From NCBI RefSeq assembly GCF_023078275.1, contig NC_062973.1:19152956-19216955 (forward strand): a stretch of DNA of 64,000 bases, in the 5' to 3' direction. This DNA comes from Leguminivora glycinivorella (taxonomy: Eukaryota; Arthropoda; Insecta; Lepidoptera; Tortricidae). Position 1 is the first letter of the stretch. Each line of letters starts with the position of its first letter. A program made the translations under genes and the position numbers. The notes under the pieces are model-generated. The model made no database searches. It was given only the letters and a program-made list of their open reading frames with translations, and was not told the DNA's origin. Shown here in pieces: positions 9,939 to 19,836 of the stretch.

Positions 9939-10525
9939 TAACACATACGTAGATTGGCGAAATTAAAATGCTTATTCTCATGCAAAATTACATATTTTTA
10001 CATCTACCGTCTAAACCTGTGTTCTAAAACGTCTGATTTTTTTGCCAAGCACTCTATATACATGCATCTAAAAGACAAGACTTTTAAGATATCGATACGG
10101 CTAAAAGTTAAGGCGTGAGGCCCCATGACTTTGTAATTTTTTACAATTTCCAAAATCTGGGACGACAAAAAAATTTTATTGAGTCATAGAATCTGGTCAC
10201 AAAATTTCACGCGAATCGGTTGGGAAATGCGAGCTGTAGAGCGAGACATCCGGACATACAAAAGCAAACTGCTTGAGTTAAAACGTAGCCCTTGCTTCGC
10301 TGCGGTCAATTATAAATGAGAAAGTGTGTGTGTCTGTTTGTTTGTCCGTCTTTCACGGCAAAACGGAGCGACGATTTGACGTGATTTTTTAAGTGGATAT
10401 AGTTGAAGGGATGGAAAGTGACATAGGCTACTTTTTGTCTCTTTCTAACGCGAGCGAAGCCGCGGGCAAAAGCTAGTATTTACATAAATAAGAAACTAAG
10501 ACTAAACTTAAAAGTTAGCTAATGT

Positions 10526-10618
10526 CTAAAAAGGCCCTTGAGGCATTGTACCAAGAATACTGGCGACATTTCCTCGCTGTATCGCAATGCTGATAATTTG
10601 TGCGAGGAAGTCGCCAGG
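10526..10618 (-). pseudogene. 3' remnant of the RT/RLE LINE family
   Basis: Minus-strand reading gives GDFLAQIISIAIQRGNVASI then LGTMPQGPF and a stop. This matches the last residues of the element at 2719-4485, and AT-rich UTR-like sequence follows it. Only the extreme C-terminus survives. Confidence 0.75.
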
Positions 10619-10734
10619 ATAGTCATATTTCTTCGTTGCATGGAGAAATTATGAATAAATTCATTCATAAATTTGCCATGCACTTTTGCAGCTCACCGTA
10701 CACAACGATTAACAACATACATGGTACCCAAATA

Positions 10735-10763
10735 TTTTTGAAAGAAAGAAAGAAAGAAAGAAG
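10735..10763. repeat. (GAAA)n microsatellite
   Basis: Short run of GAAA repeats. Confidence 0.9.
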
Positions 10764-11159
10764 ATTCGTTTATTTTAAATACAACATCAATTTCTTTTGA
10801 ATGACTCCTGTCTATTGAATTTTTAAATGCATTTTAAACGAATGTAAATTTTATGCATTACGATTCAATATACGTTATTTCAATATTTATATTTTTGGAA
10901 TCTACTTAATGTTTTTGTATGCATTTGAATAATTAAATAACGCATGCTAAACTCAAAATAAAGCATAGGTAGGTAACCTATTATTATGCAACTCAAAATT
11001 GAAGTTTACAACCGGCTTACTGCCCTGACCAACCTTAATTAGTCGGGTTATTCGGGCAGCTTCTTGCTCCAATGGATTTATGGCTCAAGCAGGCCTAGGA
11101 TTTAATAATAAGGTCAATTTCCCCAACGGATGTGTCGCATTTCAAGGAACGTCTAGTTT

Positions 11160-11345
11160 TATGAGAAAATGAAAATGAAATGAAAATGAAATATTTATTT
11201 TTCAAGTAGGCATATTACAATGCGCATATGAACGTCAAATAAAGCTACGCCGGCTCTAACCCTACGCCTCAGCCTCGAGAAGATTTCAGTCCCCCCTCAG
11301 TTGGGAGGGGGGTATCCACTATGGGACCGGCAAGAAACTCGGCGG
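11160..11345 (-). mobile_element. LINE 3' end fragment
   Basis: On the minus strand it reads GCCGAGTTTCTTGCCGG near the start and ends in ATTTTCATTTCATTTTCA repeats at about 11163-11190. This is a 3' UTR plus tail layout that I associate with lepidopteran CR1/Jockey-type LINEs. No coding part remains. Confidence 0.6.
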
Positions 11346-12213
11346 GCAACTTCTTTTCAAAACATTACATCTTATAACTAACATGCATTAAATAACAAGA
11401 TACAATTTAACATGCAAAAGTATTCATCAAAGAATATGAACAGACTAGGTACTCTATGGAAATTAATTTCAATAAATTATATTATTGCTTAATAATACGT
11501 CGTTCTTCTTCAGAGAAAACATATCAAATTGTCACAGAAGAAAAAGATAATATGAATCTCAATATCATTAAATATGTAATTTACCTACACAACACAGAAT
11601 CTTAGAGAGCTATTTTAGTTTATTGGTTTTGCGTAATGTAACGTGGGACTTAGGAAATGGTTTAAAATATTTTGAAATGTTTAGGTTGCAAGTTTTTGTA
11701 AACTATAATAGTACATTACGATTCAAGTGTGGGAAAAAAGATAATAATAAGCGGCGATAAATTAAAACACGATCGATGGGAGTGATTTCGTTTATTTAAT
11801 TTAAAAGTCTCGACATAGGCACATAAAATTCCACTTCCTGCACTAGTGCGATAAAGTATCAGGAAACAATTGTCGTAATAGCAGAAGAGAAACAAATACT
11901 ATAAAAAAATATCCCGACGAATTGAGAACTTCCTCCTTTTTATCTCTGCTAAGAAATAATTAAGTCCTATAGACAGTTCAATTAAAATGTAAGAGGTACA
12001 CTTAACGGATGCTGCCCTTGACCTTGTCACGTGACACACGCACGACGTATATCTTATGTTCAAATCGGGCAGTAGATATTTTTATTTAATTAAATAAATA
12101 AAAACCAAGTCAAAATTAATCATAAATACTAATTATAAACATATTTTCAATCAAATTAAATTTACAATAATAGTGCTACCTACCTACTTCAAAACCACGA
12201 CATGACAGTATCA
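11346..12213. other. No gene recognised
   Basis: AT-rich DNA with no feature I can support. Confidence 0.5.
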
Positions 12214-12335
12214 GTTATAACTAGGCTTAGGACTTTTTATGGCATACCGTGGTTCTAAAATCCGTGGAGTCGACATATGAAAAATTCTCGAAGTCAAAGT
12301 CAAAGTCCAACAGTATGATGTTATATTAAATATAA

Positions 12336-15300
12336 CTAGTGGCTCTGTGAGCTGTAGACCTTCGCGACATGCTTAGAGAACGCAAAGCTGAAAAATATTA
12401 ATTGATTGTCACAGTCCAATCACGACAGTGACAGTTTCAAGCGACATAATACTCGTACGCTATATAGGTACTTAACACAAACCCATTTATGGCAATTACT
12501 ACATTTAACGAAATTAATCAAAAACTGCGGAGCTATCATGCTAGCATTGCTGCCCCCCCTCGTGGATGCCTCGCCTTCCGTCCCACATTTTGTTTTGTGA
12601 GCGTATCAACGCTAGTCCGCGAAGTGGACTGTCTATTGCTCTTAAGGGTAACAATTTTTTTTATTATATTACTTTTTACTCTTGAGGGTAACAAAAAAAC
12701 CCAAACCCGACTTGTTTTAAACACTACGTAGAACTTTATTTTTTGCGGGGGCTTCACCCCCTGAGCCCCCCTGTATTTGCTCTTAAGGGTCACAGGAAAA
12801 CCCTGACCCAACTTATTTTAAATACTACGTTGATCTTTCTTTTATACGGGGGGCTTCGCCCCCCGAACCCGTGTTGCTCTTGACGCTCACAGGAAAACCC
12901 TAACCTAGCTTATTTTAAATACTACCTTGATCTTTCTTTTATGCAGGGGGCTTCGCCCCCCAAAACCCCCTTGTTTTGCTCTTAAGGGTTACAACAAAAC
13001 CCTAACCCAACTTATTTTAAATACTACCTTGATCTTTTTTTATGCGGGGCGCTTCGCCCCCTGAACCCCCCTTGGCTGCCTATTTTCGCTTTTCAGGGTC
13101 GCAAGAAAACCCTAACCTAACTTAGTTTAAATCCTTAATCGGTATTTCTATTTTGCGGGGGGCTGCGCCCCCGAGCCCCCGATTATTTTCGATCTTAAAC
13201 TTCGCAAGAAAACCCTAACCTAACTTATTTTCAATACGTACTACGTTGGTGTTTCTTTTTGGCCTTGGCCTCGCCCCTCTCTACTTAGTTTGGATACTTA
13301 ATCGGTAATTCTATTTTGCGGGGGGCTGTGCCCCCCGAGCCCCCCCTTTTTTTCCCTCTTAAGGGTCGCAAGAAAACTTTAACCTTACTTAGTTTGGATA
13401 CTTAGTTGATCTTTCTTTTTTGCGGGGGGCTGCGCCCTTCGAGCCCCCCCCCTTATCTTTGCTCTTAAGCGTTGTAAAAAACCCTAACCTAACTTATATT
13501 CAATACGTACTACGTTGGTATTTCTTTTGAGGGGGCTTCGCCCCCGAGCCCCCTTGTAGGTTCTTCGCCCCTCGCCGTCTATTTTGTTTTTCTTATCAAT
13601 TTTGGATTTGTAAGCGTGTCGACGCTAGCCCGCGAAGTGGGCTGCCTATTTTCGCTTTTTAGGGTCACAAGAAAACCCTAACCTTACTTAGTTTGGATAC
13701 TTAATCGGTATTTCTATTTTGCGGGGGGCTGTGCCCCCCGAGCCTCCCCTTATTTTCCCTCTTAAAGGTCGCAAGAAAACTTTAACCTTACTAAGTTTGG
13801 ATACTTAGTTGTTTTTTCTTTTTATGGGGCTGCGCCCCCGAGCCCCCCCCTTATCTTTGCTCTTAAGCGTTGTAAAAAAACCCTAACCTTACTAAGTTTT
13901 GATACTTTGTTGTTCTTTCTTTTATGCGGGGGGCTGCGCCCCCCGAGCCCCCCCCTTATCTTTGCTCTTAAGCATTGTAAAAAAACCCTAACCTAACTTA
14001 TTTTCAATACGTACTACGTTGGTATTTCTTTTATGCTCCCTTGGGGGTTCTTCGCCCCTCTCTACTTAGTTTGGATACTCAATCGGTATTTCTATTTTGC
14101 GGGGGCTGTGCCCCCCGAGCCCCCCCTTTTTTTCCCTCTTAAGGGTCGCAAGAAAACTTTAACCTTACTTAGTTTGGATACTTAGTTGATCTTTCTTTTT
14201 TGCGGGGGGCTGCGCCCTTCGAGCCCCCCCCCCCTTATCTTTGCTCTTAAGCGTTGTAAAAAAAAACCCTAACCTAACTTATATTCAATACGTACTACGT
14301 TGGTATTTCTTTTTGCGGGGGCTTCGCCCCCGAGCCCCTTGTCGGTTCTTCGCCCCTCGCCGTCTATTTTGTTTTTCTTATCAATTTTGGATTTGTAAGC
14401 GTGTCGACGCTAGCCCGCGAAGTGGGCTGCCTATTTTCGCTTTTTAGGGTCACAAGAAAACCCTAACCTTACTTAGTTTGGATACTTAATCGGTATTTCT
14501 ATTTTGCGGGGGGTTGTGCCCCCCGAGCCTCCCCTTATTTTCCCTCTTAAGGGTCGCAAGAAAACTTTAACCTTACTAAGTTTGGATACTTAGTTGTTCT
14601 TTCTTTTTTGCGGGGGGCTGCGCCCCCGAGCCCCCCCCCCCCTTATCTTTGCTCTTAAGCGTTGTAAAAAAACCCTAACCTTACTAAGTTTTGATACTTA
14701 GTTGTTCTTTCTTTTATGCGGGGGCTGCGCCCCCGAGCCCCCCCCTTATCTTTGCTCTTAAGCGTTGTAAAAAAACCCTAACCTAACTTATTTTCAATAC
14801 GTACTACGTTGGTATTTCTTTTATGCGGGGGCTTCGCCCCCGAGCCCCCTTGGGGGTTCTTCGCCCCTCTCTACTTAGTTTGGATACTCAATTGGTATTT
14901 TTATTTTGCGGGGGCTGTAAAATTTAACCTCACTTAGTTTGGATACTTAGTTGATCTTTCTTTTATGCGGGGGCTGCGCCCCCGAGCCCCCCCCCTTATC
15001 TTTGCTCTGAAGCGTTGTAAAAAAACCCTAACCTAACTTATTTTCAATACGTACCACGTTGGTATTTCTTTTTGCGGGGGCTTCGCCCCCGAGCCCCCCT
15101 TGGGGGTTCTTCGCCCCTCTCTACTTAGTTTGGATACTTAATCGGTATTTCTATTTTGCGGGGGGCTGTGCCCCCCGAGCCCCCCCCTGATTTTCCCTCT
15201 TAAGGGTCGCAAGAAAACTTTAACCTTACTTAGTTTGGATACTTAGTTGATCATTCGTTTTTGGGGGCTGCGCCCCCGAGCCCCCCCCTTATCTTTGCTC

Positions 15301-16745
15301 CTAATCGTTGTAAAAAAACCTTAACCTAACTTATTTTCAATACGTACTACGTTGGTATTTCTTTTTGGCGGGGGCTTCGCTCACCGAGCCCCCTTGTGGG
15401 TTCTTCGCCCCTCGTCGGCCATTTTGTTTTTCTTATCAATTTAGGATTTATAAGCGTGTCGACGCTAGCCCGCGAAGTGGGTTTCCTATTTTCGCTTTAA
15501 AGGATAACAAGAAAACCCTAACCCAAATATTTTAAATACTACGATGCATCGCCAACTCACTAATTTAATCTACTTGAAAGTTGGCAGCGCATAACACTTA
15601 AATTCGCACCGTTTAGTATAAACCACGGTGGTGCAGTGTCATTCATGGTACGTTTTTGCCCTCACGCTAGTCATATTTCTAGGTTCTATTCCCGGCAAAT
15701 GCAAAACTTTTTGTATTTTTATTTTTATTATTTTTCTTCTTGTTGCCATCAGCTATCATAATTATGTTACGAAGTTTTACTTATGCCGCGCGGAGGAACT
15801 CCACGCACAAATTTTTAATGTTTGCGTCCGTTTTCTTTAGTCAAACACAATTTTGTTGATTTTTCCGAGGTAAGTTTTTATCTTCTGTTTAACGCCATCT
15901 GTGAGAATATTGTGGCGTGACGTTGTAGGAGAGGCATCGTAATTATTTCAGCTCATCTTTTCTATATCAAATTGGTTAGTACTTATTCTTGCCACCTTCG
16001 GCGCTACATTTATTTATAAAGAATAAGTTTTTTTGTGTACTTCAAAATTATTAAACACTGGATCATAAAAAAATAATATAAATATTCTCGTTACATAATT
16101 AAATTTTACGAGAATCGGTTGAATAGAGGAAAATATACGGACATAAAAATGCAAATTTCGATCAAAAAGCAAACAGGATTTTACTTTGTACTGAAAAAAA
16201 TTATTGTATGTGTATAAAATGTATATATCGCTTAGTTGGTTAAAATATAATAATTAATATAAAATTCAAATGCAAAAAAAGTACAAAAAATATGGCACCT
16301 GGAGGATTCGAACGCAGAACTTGGTGATTAGAAATTTGAAAAAAAAAGCACCGTGACTTACCACTGAGCCACCCTAACACATACGTAGCTTGGCGAAATT
16401 AAAATGCTTATACTCATGCAATATTACATATTTTTACATCTACCGTCTAAACCTGTGTTCTAAAACGTCTGATTTTTTTGCCAAGCACTCTATATACATG
16501 CATCTAAAAGACAAGACTTTTAAGATATCGATACGGCTAAAAGTTAAGGCGTGAGGCCCCATGACTTTGTCATTTTTAATAATTTCCAAAATCTGGGACG
16601 ACAAAAAAATTTTATTGAGTCATAGAATCTGGTCACAAAATTTCACGCGTATCGGTTGGGAAATACGAGCTGTAGAGCGAGACATCCGGACATACAAAAG
16701 CAAATTGCTTGAGTTAAAACGTAGCCCTTGCTTCGCTGCGGTCAA
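12336..16745 (-). mobile_element. Large non-autonomous Helitron-like element, copy B
   Basis: This 4410-bp element has the same ends as copy A (CTAG at 12336, GCGGTCAA to 16745) and the same internal order: left end (CTAGTGGCTCTGTGAGCTGT), minisatellite, plus-strand tRNA-like module (15628-15695), spacer, minus-strand tRNA-like module (about 16293-16375) and right end. It sits in the foldback element without a target-site duplication. It is longer than copy A because the minisatellite is about twice as long. A short CTCACAGAG hairpin lies just inside CTAG. No transposase coding was seen. Confidence 0.75.
12545..15530. repeat. GC-hairpin minisatellite array of copy B (expanded)
   Basis: Many sub-repeats have the pattern CCCTAACCTAACTTATTTTC, then an AATACGTACTACGTTGGTAT variant or TTTGGATACTTAATCGG, then a GC hairpin (GGGGGCTTCGCCCCC or GGGGGGCTGTGCCCCCC), then CTCTTAAGGGTCGCAAG. 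The marker GTGTCGACGCTAGCCCGC is present near 13616, 14401 and 15456. Large blocks (for example around 13280-13700 and 14060-14500) are near copies of each other, showing higher-order duplication. Confidence 0.9.
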
Positions 16746-17044
16746 ATATTTATACATACTGTCACAACGTTACCTAGTTCATTTTAATCGAACGTAGTTA
16801 ATTTTAACTAATAATGTTATTTATTAATAAATTTTATCATACTCCTATATAATACCAAAAAAATACTATGAAGTAAATGAACTCAGTGACGATGTGACAG
16901 TATGTATAAATATTTATATTTAATGTGACATCATACTGTTGGACTTTGACTTTGACTTTGAAAATTTTTCATATGGCGACTCCACGGATTTTAGAGCCAC
17001 GGTATGCCATAAAAAGTCCTAAGCCTAGTTATAACTTAACCAGA

Positions 17045-17298
17045 AAATTTAAATTTTGAAATCCGCCGACCGCGACATAGTAGACCGATTTTTATGAAAC
17101 ATGGCTAAGAACATTCCCGACTAACTCAGCTTTCAGAAAAAAAAAAACTAAAACCAAATCGGTTATTCCGTTCGGGAGCTACGATGCCACAGACAGCCAC
17201 ACACACAGACAGACAGAAAAACAGACAGACAGACACACACACAGACAGACACATCAAACTTATAACACCCCGTCGTTTTTGCGTCGGGGGTTAAAAAC
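17045..17298 (+). mobile_element. Lepidopteran interspersed repeat ending in CCCCGTCGTTTTTGCG (copy 1)
   Basis: Body features are GACCGATTTTTATGAAACAT, TTCGGGAGCTACGATGCCA, a CAGACAGACAG microsatellite core, and the end CTTATAACACCCCGTCG..GGGGGTTAAAAA. Other copies are at 47285-47455, 56130-56345 (inverted) and 56868-57030. It is non-coding, and I know it as widespread in Lepidoptera without a certain class. Confidence 0.75.
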
Positions 17299-17825
17299 AT
17301 AACTTTTTCAATGTTAACACCCATATCGCTGAAGCACTACTTGAAATGCATTGTACAAGGCATCCCGACGGATCCCCGGGCCGCGATCCCACCGTGTTAT
17401 GAGAAAGGCTGCTGGATAATGAAAATGAATTGCTCCGTCTGCAGTCCGTGCCGTCGGGTTTAGAGAAAAGAACATTTTCACTCTTTTAAAATTTGTGCGT
17501 TTGTAGGTAAGTACTTGAAGTTTTTAACGCTTTACTATGTGGTGAAATTACGAAGTATGGATGTCTCGGCACAAGTTTTTCTGGTTTTAAATGCCTACTT
17601 ATGATTCGATGTGCAATTGGGATGGTGCTTGAGGATGCTTACGCTGGCTCCTCTATCTTTTGGTCTCTAGAACTTGAAATATGGCGAATTTTTTAAATTG
17701 TAATAATCGCCATAATTATTATTGATTACAGTCAGCTTAAAAATCAGAAATATTAATGTATTATATTCATTAAATCACTCTAACATATTAATTATCTAAT
17801 AAATCGCATCTAATATATCGCAATA
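17299..17825. other. No gene recognised
   Basis: Nothing identifiable. Confidence 0.5.
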
Positions 17826-18330
17826 AACATATTTTTTTTTTTTTTTATACTACGTCGGTGGCAAACAAGTATACGGCCCGCCTGATGTAAAGCGGTCACC
17901 GTAACCTATGGACGCCTGCAACTCAAACAGTGTCACATGCGCGTTGCCACCCTATTAGAAACTTGTACATTCCCTTTTGCTGTGTTAAGTACACAGTAAA
18001 AAGGAGTGTACAAGTTCTAAGGAGGGTTCGGGTTGCCGACGACTCAAAGGACAATAAACGGAACAAGTTAGTTCCGTAAGTCCTCCCGTCATCAGCACAC
18101 CGCACCCTCGTTGAGCTCTGGCAGCCTTACTCACCGACAGGAACACAACACTATGAGTAGGGTCTAGTGCTATTTGGCTGCGGTCTTCTGTAAGGCGGAG
18201 GTACTACCCCAGTTGGGCTCTGCTCTAGATTCGAGCGAGACAATATCCGCTGTGCTGTGCCCTACCACACAAAGCGGAATATAATTCGCTATGCCCTACC
18301 TCCTATCGTCCTACCTCTCCTCCTACATAT
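17826..18330 (-). mobile_element. LINE-type 3' UTR with poly(A), minus strand
   Basis: On the minus strand the sequence ends TTGCCACCGACGTAGTATAA followed by a run of A at 17828-17846. The same tail occurs on the plus strand at 53322-53398 and, decayed, at 55925-56015. Inside is a strong hairpin whose arms are AACTTGTACA.. and ..TGTACAAGTT (about 17960-18020). No RT coding is left. Confidence 0.6.
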
Positions 18331-18683
18331 TTCTGCTCTTCTAAAACCAGTGTAGGTAATTATAAACAATGGTTTTCAATAATTCTGTCGTACAATTTAC
18401 AAAATATTGTATAAAATTTAGTGCATTACAGACTTCACATGTAACTTTCTCGCTAACAACGCTCGTCTTAAAATCTCAGTAAGAAGTCTCTTCCCTCTGC
18501 TTTGAAGCCCGCGTTACTTTGGAATTAGCGAATTTTTCACTCAGCTCCTTAATGCGATTCATCTTAGTTTAAACTTGAATTTATTGCACTCGTAGAAACT
18601 GATTAAATCTATTGCATTTACGTTTTTGTTGCGCTAACCGGTAAGGTGTTTTGATGCGCGAGCAAAAAGGGAAATCAGGCCCC
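18331..18683. other. No gene recognised
   Basis: Nothing identifiable beyond AT-rich DNA. Confidence 0.5.
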
Positions 18684-18763
18684 GTAGCCGAATGGCATTT
18701 CTCCGACGCCAAACGAAAGCGATACGCCGCTGGCTCTGTCGCGCCAATACGCAAGCGCGATAG

Positions 18764-19127
18764 TGTTAGAATTATCAATAGTACAGAGGGTACAATTAAA
18801 TATTATCTAATACTGTTTAAACCTTACTCTGAAAATAATGATTTATCGTGATTATAAATAGCTGTGAATTGTTAAGATTATTAATTTAGTATATCAGTTG
18901 TTACTTTTAATTCCCGCCTACGCATTCCGTCGAAAGTGGCGCCATAGTGGCATTCATCGGCCGCCATTTTGGTCCGGCGGGGTTCTCATGACATTACGAC
19001 GGCATGCGTAGACGATGACAGATGTCAACGAGTTTTGTAACGGTGTCCGTGTGAACATTATTTGAATAATTATAATAAAAGAAGTGTTCAGCGCCTAAGT
19101 GTTTTTCTGAAGCCAGCCATCCCCACA
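18764..19127 (+). repeat. 5' LTR
   Basis: Begins TGTTAGAATT and ends CATCCCCACA (TG..CA). A possible TATA box, TATAAATA, is at 18853-18860 and a poly(A) signal AATAAA at 19074-19079. It also contains GTCGAAAGTGGCGCCATAGT. Length 364, matching the 3' LTR. Confidence 0.95.
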
Positions 19128-19836
19128 ATTCAGAGCGTGGGATAAAAAGGAGTGTTCAGTATTACCTCCTTGAGTCGAACCTGTGTTGTGAATATCTAAT
19201 TAAAACGTAAGTATTGCCATGAGTTCACGATGAATAATTGAAATCGATTGCTTGTGATTAATGACTTTATGCTTAAGTAGACAACAAAGTGGCTAAGTTT
19301 AACTGTAAACTACGAGATAGTATTCAGTTCTACATTGAATACAAATACCGTGTATCATAAACACTAGGTCAATAATACTTCGTTATGTTGGCGTAGTATT
19401 TGAAAATCGATCAGTTTTTTTTTTACTTTTTCTTTTCCACTCGTGTTTTTCCGCCATTTTATAGTTCGTTGCCAATGTTATTCAAGTCACGATAATATGA
19501 CAATGTGGAGAATCATGGAAAAGGAGAAATTTAGCTTGAAAACCCTTTACGGGCGATGACGGTTCGGTTGGGTTACTTACGGGTGGATGAAGTGTGTAAA
19601 CACTAGGTACCCTGCTTCATATTATGTGTCCATGCAGCTTGCCTCGATTATATGTATACTACTGTTGATGATGCTTATCTATGTTGCTGATTAGCAAACA
19701 AAAAAATAAATAAATAAACAACTTATTAGCTATTAGTATGCTAAAGCCTTGTTAGGTGTTCTCCCGCAGTGTTCTTATCTGCCTTTGTACTATTAGACAA
19801 ACAGATCTTGTCCAGGAAATTTGAACTTTCAGGAAA
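19128..19836 (+). promoter_or_regulatory. gypsy 5' leader, possible intron, no clear primer-binding site
   Basis: Immediately after the LTR comes ATTCAGAGCGTGGGATAAAA. A standard tRNA-complementary site would begin TGG within a few bases, and I do not see a convincing one. A good donor (CGTAAGT at 19206-19212) and acceptors ending CAG at 19815 and 19832, the second just before the start codon, would allow removal of an approximately 600-base leader intron. This is inference from consensus words only. Confidence 0.4.

Larger units (their letters stand above)
7149..10309 (-). mobile_element. Large non-autonomous Helitron-like element, copy A
   Basis: Bounded by CTAG at 7149 and GCGGTCAA at 10309. 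Removing it restores the host Helitron exactly, with no target-site duplication. Read on the minus strand, the 3' end is a short GCTC..GAGC hairpin followed by CCACTAG, the Helitron-type terminus. The 5' end reads TTGACCGC rather than the canonical TC, so a Helentron-type relative is possible. In plus order the contents are: a unique left end, two nested foldback repeats (7340-7613), a GC-hairpin minisatellite (about 7640-9040), a tRNA-like module on the plus strand (9138-9205), AT-rich spacer, and a tRNA-like module on the minus strand (9859-9938). Copy B (12336-16745) has the same order. No transposase coding was seen. Confidence 0.75.
7137..10476 (+). mobile_element. Small Helitron (split by a larger insertion)
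   Basis: The left 12 bases are at 7137-7148 (TCCATACTAATA) and the rest is at 10310-10476, ending GCCGCGGGCAAAAGCTAG before a T. Joined, these match the intact copy at 32121-32290. They show the usual Helitron layout: 5' TC, a GC-rich hairpin near the 3' end, CTAG at the 3' end and no target duplication. The 3161-bp element at 7149-10309 sits inside it. Non-autonomous: no Rep/helicase coding. Confidence 0.85.
12214..17035. mobile_element. Foldback element of about 412 bp, split by copy B
   Basis: The left arm begins GTTATAACTAGGCTTAGG at 12214 and is interrupted at 12335. It resumes at 16746 (ATATTTATACATACTGTCAC). The right arm is its inverted copy, ending CCTAGTTATAAC at 17035. Removing 12336-16745 rebuilds a junction (TTAAATATAAATATTTATAC) that is identical to the unbroken right arm read in reverse, which proves the insertion. 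A one-armed relic of the same family is at 54273-54373. Confidence 0.85.

Noticed and set aside
12545..15530. CRISPR array
   Set aside because: Units are contiguous and diverged without unique spacers, and the context is a eukaryotic transposon.
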